Notes under the pieces: generated by a model
What the model saw: only the letters and a program-made list of their open reading frames with translations
What the model was told of the DNA's origin: nothing
Databases searched by the model: none
NCBI GenBank assembly: GCA_003260075.1
Contig: QLIY01000044.1
Coordinates: 70,965 to 134,964, forward strand
Origin: Phallusia mammillata
Taxonomy: Eukaryota; Chordata; Ascidiacea; Phlebobranchia; Ascidiidae
DNA: 64,000 nucleotides
Direction of reading: 5' to 3'
Translations under genes and position numbers: made by a program
In this document: in pieces, positions 36,201 to 51,200 of the stretch
Layout of the letters: each line of letters opens with the position of its first letter
Numbering within the stretch: position 1 is the stretch's first letter

Positions 36201-39200
36201 GGGATACACAGATTATCGGCGTCGATATTTAACATATTACCGATTATCGCTATCGGCCTTTTGTCATTGGGGGGGGGGGCTGGCTTTCGTTCCCTTACGT
36301 TCGTTTAAAAACACGACCTTCGAATTACAATTTTTCGTTGTACTGTGATACAATCACCTAACTTTCGCATTTTTTTACAATGTTAGACTTTTAAGTGTAG
36401 GCCTTTGGGGGGGGGGGTAGAAGTTGCATTTATTATTTGCAAAAGTTTTCGGTAAATGCTCTTAACAGCACTAGATGTATAACAAATAGGGATAGACAGA
36501 TTATTTATCGGCGTCGATATTTTGCATATTACCGATTATCGCTATCGGCCTTTTGTCATTGAATGGCCGATATACGGCGCGTTTGTAACTATGTTATTTC
36601 TGCTTGACGTGGCTTTCGTTCCCTTACGTTCGTTTAAAAACACGATCTTTGAATTACAATTTTTCGTTGTACTGTGGTACAATCACTTAACTTTCGCATT
36701 TTTTTACAATGTTAGACTTTTAAGTGTAGGCCTTTTACCGCAAATAAAATATCGGTCGTCGACCTACTTAAGTATCGATAATAATCGGTATTGTTATCGG
36801 CCCTAAAAAATATCGGTCTATCTCTGATAATAAATATCACAAAATTCGAAAACAAAGCATGTCGTCTTTCACGTCCATTTGTGGCATTGTATTCCTCAAA
36901 CAAATTGTATAATAAATGCTTAATGTTATGACAGAGAAGAACGTAGTTTTACAACCTTCCAATCTATATTTGCATTATTCAATATATGATTTGTTACTGT
37001 ATAAAATGATAGAGGGAAAGAAACATTATGTCTGCTGTCAACGAAAATGCAAGCAAAACAGTTTTGAATCATCAAGGATAATTTTGCATGAAGCTTCAAT
37101 AAAAGCATGGCAGTTTTGCGAAAGTTTGACTATCTTTCGGTTTAAATCATGAAAAGTTACTTCAGCTAAAACGGTTTAATATTTTAGCCTAGCAAACAGC
37201 TTACTGTGTATATTGCTGTTTCAGTTTCTCATTGTGTTTCTGTATCATCTCGTGAAGTTCCTTCAGTGTGACGTATTCCTGTTGGGAGGTTTTCAAGTTG
37301 CGCTCAAGAACATCGATCCTAAAATATACACAAAACTCAATGATTTGACTTCAGAAAGGCACCCATTTGTAAAACTGAAATGCCACAAGTTTACATTTTT
37401 GTTATTTTGTCTCTATTGGACTAAACCAGGGATGTCAAGCATGCGCCCCCCCAAAGAGTTTTTGTGCGGCCCGCGAAGTAACTTCTAGAAGTTATGTGTT
37501 TTACTCAGCCGGAATACCCTGTCAGACCAGTGAGTTCACACGTTACCATTACTGTTTATTAGTGGTATATGCAACGTTTTAATTGGATGATCGAAATAAT
37601 CCATCTTTAGAATCAGCAATTGCGATTGTTGCGTGGGGGGGGGGGGCCATTGTTTTCACACAAAGCTCTAAAGCACAGTTGATTATTTCACTTTGCTACA
37701 CTGCATATCTGTTTGTTGTTAAATATTGGTTTTTAATGTAGGTAATAGAGTGAATTAATCTTTTTCTTTATAATGATGCTTTTGTTGTTGTCATGTTACC
37801 CAGTGAATTTTTTTATAGTGCGGCCCCTCGACTTACTTAGAAGTCTGTTGTTGGTCCTCAAAGTTGTTTGAGTTTGACACCCCTGGACTAAACAATGTAT
37901 AAAGTTTTTTTGTATAAACCTTAAGAATCAGTTAAGATAAACATAAAGTTATAACCGGAATCAGCACTGAAGTGTTCATGCAGACCAGCGATCATGGCAC
38001 ACTCATATATAAATGATGGTATGACAGGCGTATTTAAGGCGTTCTTGACTAATTAGTGGTCAATCTGGCGATCCCCTACTACGAAGCTGACATGTGCACG
38101 AAACGAGGCAGAACTAAAAAAAATACTAACTTGTGTTTTTTGTCCTCAAAAGCTGATTGCAATCTGTCATAATGATCTGCAATATTTTGAAGGTTTCGAT
38201 TTTCTGTTTCAACAGTTTCAAGTTCACGACTCATAGATGATCTGTCGCACTCTGCTGCACGCATTTTATCCAACATTTCTGCAAGAAAAATTTATGCATG
38301 TCCACTTAATTCGTTTTTTAGACTTTGCTTAGGTTTATATGTTTATGCCTAACTATACAGTAAACGATTCAATCGACATAAAACTGGCTATTTTGGCAAA
38401 AACACTACACAAAAGTGTTGCTCATTTTTTTGAAATACAAATGAATCTATTTAATCGCATAATTAGATTAATTGCAATGCAAAATCCCAAACTGTTGCCT
38501 ATCGTTTGTTAAAAAAATCATACAGTTAATCGCATACTACTAAATCACATAAGGGGGGGGGGACACTCTGCTGCACGCATTTTATCTAACATTTCTGCAA
38601 GAAAAATTTATACATGTCCACTTAATTCGTTTTTAGACTTTGTTTAGGTTTATATGTTTATGCCTAATTATACACATATTTTGGCAAAAACACTCATTTT
38701 TTGGAAATACAAATGAATCCATTTAATCGCATCATCTGATTAATTGCATTGCAATACAAAATCCCAAACTGTTGCCTATCTTTTGTTAAAAAAATCATAC
38801 AGTTAATCGCATACTACTAAATCACATAAACCAGATAATCGCATAGATTTAAAAGGAAATATGCGATTAACCGGATATATGATTTCTACATAAAAGTTGC
38901 ACAGATTGATTTTTTTAGTGGTAACTGAAATCATGATGTTAATAGTTATTTTTTTACAATCAATCTCTGTGCAACTGTGCCATCCTTTAAAATTGTGACT
39001 GGCAATGAATGTAAAACGAAGATCATTTCTAACTATGCATTAAGTTTATTTTATTTAATCAAGCTACTTTCAGTGTTTGTAAGTACCAAATAACAACAAA
39101 TACCTTCACATTTCGACTCAGACTGCTTCAGCATGTCGGCCATTTTTCTTGAATCCTCTTCACATCGGCTTCGCTGGCATCTGTACTGAGATATCAGTCG

Positions 39201-42200
39201 ATCTGCTTGTGCAAGGGCCAGGGTTTTTGCTTCCAACAAATCTTGCAGGTGATTTTCTTTTGTCTGCAAAATAACAGTGTTTAAAACATTTCAAATACGT
39301 TTATCCAAGGGTTGGGTAAGCTTTAGTGATGGGACGAGTACCCAGTACTCGGTATCGAAATATTTTGTCTCAGTTTTACCAACGTGCAAGTACCGAAGGC
39401 CGATTTGCACCATAAGAATACGGGCAACTTTATGCCAATATTTGCTTCGGATAGCACAAAATTGGAAAAAAGGTCCGCCAGGTTACGTATATCTTTTTTG
39501 ATATCACATGGAGATTACATTTTTCGCCATGTGTGTGTGCGCGTCTGTACCCCGACCATGGCAGACAAATTAGCCAGTGATATACAACTAAGTACAACAC
39601 TACACTTAAGTACTTGGTACTCGGTATCATTATCGAAGGTATATACATGTGGTACTAGGTACTCGCTTCAAAACCTGGTATAGTCCCATCACTAGTAAGC
39701 TTGACACGCAATAAAACTTTTAAGCTTGCCAATTAATTAATTTCATTTTCCAATATCCTTAAATTCAATTACAACCATTACATTGTTTGTTTACTTGTTA
39801 TTATGTAATAATCGCCAAGTGGTTAGTGCAATCGCCTTATGTTCACATGGTTGTGAGTTCTAATCCGATCTTCGTCACTTGTGTTTCGCTGAGCAAGAAA
39901 CCTGAGCGGCATTGCCCAACCCAGTGGTTTTCCGATAAATGGAACTAAATTGAATTCACCAACGCAATCCTATTTAAATTCACCAAACTTACCACTAAGG
40001 ATGATATTTTGTGTTCATAAATTTCCACTATTTCTGAAGTTTTTCCATTCATACCAGTTTCTGTAGCGTCTCCCTATTTATAAAGAAGAATCAAAAGATG
40101 GTCAATTGAAATTCAAAACAATATTGTTAACGGCAGGTCTTGTAACAAAACTGTATGCCCTCATGATTGTTTGGTTTTTGGAACGCTTTATAACTTTATT
40201 TCTACAAGATGTTAGTTACCTCTGGTCCCTGGATTTTAGCAATCAGTTCATGTATGTTTTCCTTATTTCCTTCATCAGTTGAAATGCTTGTTGATGGAAA
40301 ACTCCTGAAAAAATGATGTATATATGGAAATAGTCATTTAATGAGTTTTGTGAGATTATGTCCAAAAGGGGAAAACAGGAACATTAAAAGACCAAGCTAA
40401 CAGAAATTTTTGTTTATGTAGTTTAGCTCTTTTTATCCACTACACCAGTAGTTCTCAAACTGTGCGTCGCGGCGCCCTGGTGCGTTGTTTCAGTTTTCCA
40501 AGGGTGTCGCAGAATAGTTGCGTTCGTGGCTTTTTGTTGTTGTATCAATAAACATAACTTTGATAATAAGTTTCCTCATCAACTTTTATTTGCTGGTGCG
40601 TCGCAAGTCCAGAAAACTTTTCCAGGGGCGTCGCAACAAACAAAAAGTTTAAGAACCACTGCACTACACCATACAAGTTAAGATAAACATAAATTCATAA
40701 CTGAGATCAGCCCCAAAGCTTTCATGCACACCCCTACTATGAAGCTGACATGTGTGGTATACAAGACAAGCAACGGTGTGATTGGCTCACCCCTGAGCCA
40801 GGTTAGCTCAGTTGGTAAAGCACTAGTCCCGGAATGGCTCCAGTCATAGGTTCAATTCCCACCACAGGAGCCTATCCCTTGCCATGTGGGAATGCTTGGT
40901 GACTGGCTGATTCGTTATAACACCAGTCTGGTGTATTATGACCACACCATACTATGGATCATGTATTTACCATTACACATTACCAGTTGTAGGCAAATGT
41001 AGTAAAGTGCAACTTACAATTTGCTAATCTTTTCCGTTTTTGTATTGGAAATGAATGATGGTTGCAAATGTTTTTTCTGAGTATCAGTGGATTTCATTTG
41101 TGATTGTTGAAAAACATCAGCACCAAGTTTGTGGCTGTTTTTGTCATTATTGTATGCAATTCGATCAGAGAGCCTAAAAACAAATGTTAATGTTGAAAAC
41201 AAATAGTTCCACATGTTGAACTGATGCTAAAAAATATTTGATTGAAGAGAGATTATGATTTCCCCCAACAAAATAAAATCTTTTTTTATAAAATATTTGC
41301 GTTATCGTCACAAATTTTAAAATAGTTAATTTTAACTTTTCTTTTGCAAAATGCTACACTTTCACATAAAAATATTTTATTCAACCTAGCAAGTTACTGT
41401 GCAAATAATGCGAATAGTGGTCCTTTATTTTGTTATCAACAAATTTATGTTTTCATAATTAGTCACAAATCATGGTGGGAAACATCTAAGATGAAACATA
41501 CAACTTAATGCTGTTAAAACCAAAGATTGATTGAAATAGCAATTCAAAAAAGTTTCTAAATACAACAACATGCATTCAATTGATGTTTTCTTGACATATT
41601 TCTTTAACTAATGGACGTAACTATTCACTGTGTACAAGATACGTACCAAACAAAATGTGTAATGTTTTTTTTTTGGTTCTGTAGAAGTTTGTAATTTTGA
41701 ACACGAACCTTACTTGTTTTTGAAGTTTTTCTCCAAAAGCTTGTATGTTTAGGCAGGTTTGGTGCATTTGTAAATAAAAACTGTATTGACTACAATAAGT
41801 TTGACATGGATTTGGCAAAGCCAGGGATTAAAAATCGAATGACAGAAAAGTCAAATGTTTTTTTGTAATCCTATTATAACTGTGCAGTGTGTCACAAAGA
41901 GGGGGGGGGGTTTAAAAATCGAATGACAGAAAAGTCGAATGAAATGTTTTTTTGTAATCCTATTATAACTGTGCAGTGTGTCACAAAGAAAACAAAATTC
42001 TTCACAGGATGAAAATAAATCCCATTTGTTTGGTAAAGTCAAATACAAAAGCTTACAAAATAGCAGGAAAGTCAGGCAAAGGAAGTGCTTCTTGATGTAA
42101 CCTCAATGCCATTTGAATTTTGATTCTGTCGCTACTTGCAATGGCACTAGCAAGAAAGGGAACAATTCTGGTATCCTAAAATGTAAACAAGTAGTTTTAA

Positions 42201-45200
42201 ACGCAAAATTTAAGCTAAATTACAATCAGAAGCATTCTTACCTGTAAAGTGGAATACAGTTGTTTTTCCAGTTCAGGTACCAAGTGTTTTAACTTTAGTG
42301 AAAGATCCAAAGCAAACAACACAACTTCTACTCCTGTTTCGCTGCAAAATTGTTACATTACATCTTAGAATAAGCTCAATTTGGGGCCATTTTGTTTTAT
42401 TTATTGATTTAAAATCTTTAGGGCGAAATGACTTAATGTTATTCATGAATTTAAATCAATATATAAGGTTCATTATAGTCTTCATCCACCAAGATCAGGG
42501 AGATTCTAATTCTAAGTTTGAAGTACAAATATTGTTTTATCAAACATTTCTTGATCCTGTGGCACTAGTGTGATGTTTTTGTACTTTGATGTAGTGTTTT
42601 TTTATGTCCAGAGTCGAAATGTATACAACAAAATTTTTATTGCAAAGTCGTAATAGTTAACAAGCTCAGAAGTAAGAATTTGTTAGTCACAATATATACT
42701 CTATTTTCTTAAACCTTCAAATGTGCATTTAGCTTTACAAGAAAGAAAACAAAAAATAAAAGGCATTAGGTTGTAAATTGATTTTTGTCCATTTTTACTT
42801 TTTTTAGTTCAAAAAGTTGCTTTTCAATTTTATTATTACCTCCATTCGGGCTGCGATGACTGTGATAAGCCGATCAAGTTGTGAGTTAACTGATGTTCAA
42901 TAACTTCTGAAACCGACACACTGTTCAGTTTCATCACAATAAAATTCAATATGTCCTCATCATTGCAAAGACCTTATTTTACATGGTTAAGAAAAATTCA
43001 AAACAGGTTTTTTCCAATCAAAACAATAGGATTATTCATTTAAAAAACAATAATCATCAGAAAGGTGCTAAAAGCATAAAGCTTTGGAAATATTTTTTTC
43101 GGGAAAAGAAGTATCATTTTTTATTTAAATGTTAAATTAAATCATGTAAAATGTTCTAAACGGACAACACTAAAATCTCTAGGTAACAGGAGCTGTGTAA
43201 AATATTGAAAGAGTTTAATGTTTTACAAATTAGTGATTAGTGAATCGGACTACATTTGACCCTGCTTATACAGATTAATACAAAAAAACAGTTAATGATT
43301 ATAATCATTATGCACAGAAATTCGGAAAAAACAGGTCATTGGGACAAACGCTTGGCAAACTGGAATCTCAATTAACCAGTTTCGTTTGCACCATATTTGA
43401 ACCAATACATTTAATTTAATGCGCTCAGAAAAATACTTAACTAAATCATCATATATACCAGGGGTGGCCAATGTGTTAGATGTTAAGATAGACGAAAATT
43501 TTTCTAATTGTACGCGATCGACCGACTAGTCGTAATTTAGGCTGCCACTAACATAAAGCAATAACGCGAATTTCAGCACGAGATTTGACTGACATTTGTA
43601 GTCAGAGGGAACTTTTAAATCTCCCCAATTGCAACTGCTTCTTAAACACCCAAGTTGCGACAAACATTGTAGTTGTTACGACATAATGTGGTGCCAAAAG
43701 GGGGGGGGGAAACTGCTTCTTAAACACCCAAGTTGCGACAAACATTGTAGTTGTTACAACATAATGTAGTGCCAAAATAAAAATTATTACGCAACACAGA
43801 AAGTGACATTTACATAATTATTGTCTCATTGCATGTTTGGGGGGGGGGGAAATTATTACTCAACACAGAAAGTGACATTTACATAATTATTGTCTCATTG
43901 CATGTTTGTGCGTTGTGTCAAAATATCAGAAGTGTTGTTTTATATTATTTTATCTGTTTGTCAATTAATAAGCTTTTGATTAGTAGAGAATTTATTGTGA
44001 TCGGCCAGTCAAAAGCAGACGATCGACCAGTCGACCGTGAACGACGTGTTGCCCACACCTGATTTATACCTTCCCAAATTAGTCAAAAAACTTTTGATAA
44101 AAGGATACATGCAAGGATTTTCAGTGATTTAAGGATTTTTAGAGTTGCTGAATTGATAAGGAAGTCAGAAACATGGGGAGTATCATCACTTATTGCGGGT
44201 GTGAGTTGTTGACAGATTGTCATAAGAACAGATTCATGCCAATTTGATTCATCTGGATCAAAACTTTGGTCAACCACCTCCTAAAAAGAAAGACACAAGA
44301 AGATTTAATGACATCCAGTTGAAATCCAACAACAGGTGGTTGGATGTAAGCAACGTGGGTTACACTTAATGAACGTGTAACAAGCAGACAACAATTTCTT
44401 GTATCAATCAGCGCAAAAAATCGTCAAAAACTGGGGTCCACGGACCTTTAGGGGTCCATGAAGCAATTTTGCGGGGTCCGCGAAAAGGTTGACATGCCTC
44501 TATAAAGCAGTGTTTCTTAACCTTTTTAGCGCTTGTACCCTTTAAGCTTTCATAAAATTTTCTCGTACCCCCTGTCTAAAATAGCTGACGGAAGTTAATA
44601 AAATCATAATAATAGGAATTAACATAATTTTAATAATAGCTATTTGTAACTTGCATGTTGAGTGCATGCATTAAAACAGTATGCAAGTAGTACAAAATCA
44701 ACCCGTTTTAGACATATAGCAAAGTAACTTGTTACGCATTCTTCACAAATATGCCTAAATAGCATATAATTTCACCCTGCATGTCGTACCCCCTGCTTTA
44801 GCGCTTCGTACCCCCAAGGGGTACACGTACCCCTGGTTAAGAACCGCTGCTCTATAGTCTTATTTGGCGTCAATTTGTGTCACTGAATAGGTTTAAATCA
44901 AAGTACAATTAGAGATCCACTGCCTCCATTACTGTACAATAGATAGCCTTTATTGCATGACAACTATCAAGAACACAATTGTTTGCGCACTATTGTAATG
45001 TTTTCTGTCTTGTCTGTGATGTCACAAACAGTCTTTGGATCATTGTTATGTGTAATTTTGCATGCCAAATAAGCTAAAATTCTGTAAATCAACTTTCGTA
45101 TTGCTAAAATACACCTTCAGGCTTAAGGTCCGCGAGTCCTCGATATAATGGCAAAGTGACCGTTTCGAAAAAACAATGAAAAAGTTTGAAAACCACTAAG

Positions 45201-48200
45201 TTAGAAAGTTGTTACATTAAAAAGAATCGTGACTGCACTAGTGTACTAGAAGAAACAATGGTTTTGCATTTTTCCTATAGCATTCTTTGATTTTTATAGG
45301 GCCGCGAAATATCAAAATAATTGCAAAGGGTCCACCAGGCAAAATTTTTAGAAAAGTTTGGGAACCGCTGTTGTAGAACAAAGCAACAAAAAATTTGTAG
45401 TTTAAAGGTCATGATCCGCTATGTGTATATACGAACGTAACCACATAAAAACAGAAGCTTTTAAATTTGATTGAACTAGGTACGAACATGTCGTTTATAT
45501 GTCCAATGACAAAAGGCTCATGTTTCAACAAAGTTAAGAAACAGATGCATAGACAATAATTGACACCACATTGATTTTACCATTTAAAAAACAAAACTTC
45601 ACATTTCATGTTATGCCACATTGTTGTTGATGTTTTAGCAATAGATAGTGATGTAAGTAAATACTAGGGCTGTTGGGTCAAACTGCAATCAACATACAAT
45701 AGGACCATATTCATTGAAATACCACAATGCCATATTCTACAACATGGGTTTTCTAACTTAAATCCATCTTTAAAGCTGTATTACAACATCTAATTTCTTA
45801 TGTCATGGCTTCAAATTGTTTGCAACCCTCATTTTACATAGCATCTATTTTTCCATCTATTTAGAAAAAAATGATAACCTACCTCACATAATTCTTCAAT
45901 AAGATCCATCGCTAGTAGAGATAATCTGCTCTGTCGTTTTGACATTTGAATTGATGCCAAATTGAGCAAAACTTCAAGCGGTTGTTGTTTCTTTAAGATT
46001 CTCTCACTTATACTTTTGCGTAGAAAACTCACTCGGCACAAGGCAACCAACAATTCAAGCATCTAAACAACAAAGTCATGGAATTCGTTGATTATATAGC
46101 GTATAAATTTTGAAACACTATATACGGATCTGTTCAAAGTTTAATGGTAAAAATAACGGCCCAAATAGACGTAAAAAGCGTGCTTTTTGTTCAAACGTTT
46201 CAGCAAATGCTCATGCCATCATCAGTGATATGAAGGCCACATCAGTTACACCCGTAAACCTTTGAACAATAAAGCATGTCGCTTTTTACATCTATTGGGG
46301 CCGTTATTTTCACCATTAAACGTATAAATTTTTGTTTGAGGAAAACAATCTGGCTCCCAATATCAACAAACAATACGCAGATGATTATGTTTAGTCAATT
46401 CATCCCTTTAATTGCACAGAGACGTAAATCCCAAAGGTAGCCATTGTTAACAAAATCATGCAGTTAATTGCATATTAATAAGTTTGGCATTTTGGTTATG
46501 CAATTAACCAGATTTGAGGACAATTTTAAACAAAGATTGGTTGTGATTGAAGAAAATATTTACATTGTATGCACATAAAAAGTACATAAAAAATAGCTTT
46601 GGGGAAAAGAAGGTTTACCAAAATGTTAAATAGACAAGCATTTTATTTAGGTGTTACCAACCTTACAGGCAGATTCAGTTGGTACATCACAACTCAACAT
46701 CATCAAGAGCTTGTAAGCACAATTATTCTTCTGTTCAAACCTAAAACAATATTTACACATCAAAATATTAGAAATATCTTTTCAAAAAAAAATGAAATAA
46801 CACTATACACCTATTTTTTCCAACTAGAGCAGAAACAAATGAAGAATGTTTAGCGAAAACATTGTCCATCCTCACTTATTAAATATATAAATAAATAAAA
46901 AGATTTTTCATGCATACTATTTATTAGGGATGTGCCAAAACTGCAAATGTTCTGTTTGGTCGAGCACCGAGCATCTCACTTTAATGCTCGGTACTCGGCC
47001 GAGCACGCTCGGTGCATTATGAAGTCACAAAAATCCCGTTTCTATGTTTTTGCTCTACAAGGCCTCTTACGTCACCGGCGGTGTTTTATTAAGTTGTACA
47101 TGCCTATAAAGTATGTGTTTTTCCACCATCTGGTGCATTTGAAAAATCATTCGTTTTTGTTCATAGACACCCTTTAGAACACTAGTTACATATGTTAGCA
47201 GGGCATGAATATGGAAATTTAACGCTCGGGTCAGTTTGCGCAACTGCTCGGCGGAGCACCGAGCATTAAAAACAGCGATGCGCGGTACCGAGTACTCAGG
47301 TTCTGGCTCGGCTGGGCACATCCCTACTATTTATACAAGACTTACACAATAAATTGTTGTATTATTTCTTCATGTTTAAACACCTCCATACAAAGATCAG
47401 CTGATCTGTTTAGCGTCATTTTTTCATCAATATTTGACAAAGCCGCAAACAGAAGTTTAAGTGTTTGTGTCACATTCTTCAGAGAATAGAACTTAAGAAA
47501 CATTTCATGAAAAACATAAAAATTAGTTTTTCATTTTGTAAATTACAATTCTTAGGGAATTTATAGAATTTTGAAAGAGCGAATTACCTTTGATGCCAAC
47601 GTTTCACCCCAACAACAGTGTGTGATTAGAGAAAGTGAGGAAATTTTGTCTGAATTCGAATCACGGCGTAAATATATCATTAAGTTCTTTTTGTGAGCTG
47701 AGTTCATCTTAAAGAAAATAATACCCAAAATTTTGATCTTTGAAATATTGAATTATACCCAAAATCAACGAACATGTACCAATATTCATTAATGATACTA
47801 TTGTTACTTCTGTTACCCTTTTTGTTTGCTATTTTGCCTGATTACTTTTCATATTTATTGTCTACAAAAAACATGAAAACAAAAAGTTTTTTTAAATAGT
47901 TGACAATTATGATTTTTTTCCCTTAGGTCTGCCAAAATGTGGATTATAAATGACAAACTTTCAGTTAAAGTAATTTCCTTCCCCATATTTTTTTAATTCC
48001 TTCTTCCTCGTTAGGAACCTCTGATACAGACTATAGATCACTATTAGTTTGACTTACCATTCCTTTTACTTGTGCTTGAATAGATATGTTAGTACTAACA
48101 AGGTTACATAAAATTCCAAGACATATACTAGACAAATCACTTCCCGGTTTATTTCTGCAAAAAAATGTATGCAACTTGCAGCAAATCAAACTATTAGAAA

Positions 48201-51200
48201 AAGAGCTATGTTGCTTCTTAAAACATTTATAAGGTTAGTATGAAATCAGGTAGTATGAAAAGTGCTTTTTCTTGTTTATGTCAATCTAATAACATGTTTG
48301 TAAACTTACATTTTTTCCAACACATAAGCAACCAGTTTGTCCAAATTTGAGGTTATTTCTGAAACCTGCCGCCCATAGCTCACTTTTTCAACAAGTTGCA
48401 AACACTGTAAAAACACATGCAGATGAATCTGTTCATTTACCTTATTATGATGGGCTTGTATTTACAATCCCCATGCAGCTAAACAGAATATACATTAGGC
48501 AGTGTGCAAGTGCAATTGACCGATTTTTCTGCATGTTGCTGCACAGATAAATGTGGCAACTTTGCATATTCAGTGAATGTCACTTTTGTTTTTGTTGCAT
48601 ATTGGATCCAAAAATTTGATCATGTCCTTCATGTTTCAATTAATCATATAAAAAGCATTTAGACATAATTAGCAGTTTTCTTTATTGGTTCTTTTCGATA
48701 TGCATTTGGCACCAAATAATGTGGTAAAAACTGCTGTTCAGAGAAAAACAAAAAATGAACCTTTGCAACACCATATTTACAAAAGCAACACGGTTTACTA
48801 TTGTTGTTTTGTTGTAGCAAAACAAGCAGTACACATACCTGAAGTAACATGAGTGATACTGTGATACATTGTAATAAATTGGTTATTTTTGCCTATACCG
48901 GGTCTTGTACAAAGTGATTTACTTGTTTCATTGTACATGAATCTTCAGCTTGAATATGCTTCACGGCATAAGTTGATAAAGATGACATGATGTTCACAGA
49001 ATTGATAAGAAATTCACATGAAATGTTGTCTTGTGCTGATGAAACAATTGCAAATGTGTTTTAACAATAACAGTAAATATAAGAGAAAATACAAGGTCAA
49101 AATTACTAGTTTCTTGACCTGTACATTTTGACTTAAAAAATGATTAAACTTTTAAATTTATTAGAACAAAGGAAGTCATTTTAAAGGATTGAAAGTAACA
49201 GCCATTTTTTATACCAAACTTGCAGTTTCAAACAAGTGAATATTAGAACAACTGAACAAAATACTGCCCATCTTAGAGTTGTTGAAAACTTTGTTGAAGT
49301 ATATACAGACTAATCCGGTTAATCGCATAATCCGTTTAATTGCATCACAATTAAAAATCCCAAACCGTCGCCCATCGTTTGTTAAGAAAATCGTCCGGTT
49401 AATCGCATACCGGTTTATCGCATAAACCGGATATTCGCATCGATTTTCAACGAAATATGCGATTAACCGGATTGATGATCTCTATGTGAAAGTCGAACAG
49501 ACCGAGTTTTTCGAATAAAAAACGACGATATGATAGTAAAATCCTCCGGAGATAATGTACACGAAAAGACGTGGATGCACGGTTGCATTCTACACCAAAT
49601 AACGCATCTAATTTCAACGTTGAAAATGACACGTCTCGACTATAAAATATTTTGGAAAAGTCATTAGGAGATTAAAACGGCGTTCAGTGTACCGCTGTGC
49701 GATAACAAGGAGTCGTTATCTCAAAGCCGTGCACATTGATCNNNNNNNNNNNNNNNNNNNNNNNNNNNNNNNNNNNNNNNNNNNNNNNNNNNNNNNNNNN
49801 NNNNNNNNNNNNNNNNNNNNNNNNNNNNNNNNNNNNNNNNNNNNNNNNNNNNNNNNNNNNNNNNNNNNNNNNNNNNNNNNNNNNNNNNNNNNNNNNNNNN
49901 NNNNNNNNNNNNNNNNNNNNNNNNNNNNNNNNNNNNNNNNNNNNNNNNNNNNNNNNNNNNNNNNNNNNNNNNNNNNNNNNNNNNNNNNNNNNNNNNNNNN
50001 NNNNNNNNNNNNNNNNNNNNNNNNNNNNNNNNNNNNNNNNNNNNNNNNNNNNNNNNNNNNNNNNNNNNNNNNNNNNNNNNNNNNNNNNNNNNNNNNNNNN
50101 NNNNNNNNNNNNNNNNNNNNNNNNNNNNNNNNNNNNNNNNNNNNNNNNNNNNNNNNNNNNNNNNNNNNNNNNNNNNNNNNNNNNNNNNNNNNNNNNNNNN
50201 NNNNNNNNNNNNNNNNNNNNNNNNNNNNNNNNNNNNNNNNNNNNNNNNNNNNNNNNNNNNNNNNNNNNNNNNNNNNNNNNNNNNNNNNNNNNNNNNNNNN
50301 NNNNNNNNNNNNNNNNNNNNNNNNNNGCCAACTAAGAGTGAGTGTGTGTGTGTGCGTTTCTACTGTTTCTTCAACACACTTAGGCGATTGCACCATAGCC
50401 ACGACAGTTAGGAAGCATGACGTCATGCATTGCGCTGAGAGTAATAAATCTAGTTTTGACTTGACAGTACTTTTTTCGATTCTCGGCAACAAAAGAGAGA
50501 AAATACTGCCCCGTTGCCATAGTTGAGCGTCACTGCAACTTTGTTTTAGCTGGGGAAGTGAAAATGAGCACTTTCGTTAACGGCATGTACTGTTTACATA
50601 GCAACCGGATTATCGCATAATCCGGTTAATCGCATCAAATACCCGTGGCAAATCAATGATGCAATTAACCGGATTCGTCTGTATATTGTGTTAGTGAATT
50701 ACAAATAGTTTTACTAAACTGCCAGCACTGTAAATGAGTCAATGTACCGGCACAACAGTATAAAAAGATAAACCAATAAGGTATTTTATGAATCTTAGAT
50801 TTCTAATTTACAAGTTGGCAGATGAATTTAGGTAATAAAGGCACTCACCTATGAGATACAAAAGATGAAAGATTTTTGTCATGACATGTTGATCAACATC
50901 ATCAGCACAGATGAGCATGGTTAAGTTGATTAAGCATTCGCAGCCAAGAGGATTGCGACTGTTGAAAATCTGGTCTACATCATTCGCTTTTAATAAAGCC
51001 AACAGAACCTTTGAGCAAAATAAAAGTGATTTTCAATTGCAAAAAAATGTTTTTTGTTGTGCTTACTTTAGATATCGAAAAGAAAGAGCTGTTTTAATTA
51101 TTTGTTTGTTACAACTTAGGTTGCATGTTTGGCTTACATAACTGCAACCTTTTATAATGTTTTCTGAAATGTAACAGATTCTAAATTTTAGCAACTTTTA

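Noticed and set aside
40795..40870. Functional tRNA gene
   Set aside because: Box A and box B are good, but the acceptor stem does not pair and the sequence continues into a SINE-like tail.
4371..43849. G runs as G-quadruplex regulatory elements
   Set aside because: Uniform length near ten, a single strand throughout, and placement at duplication joins fit an assembly filler better than selected elements.
49684..50526. Four long open frames over 49684-50526
   Set aside because: They consist almost wholly of unknown residues across the N gap.
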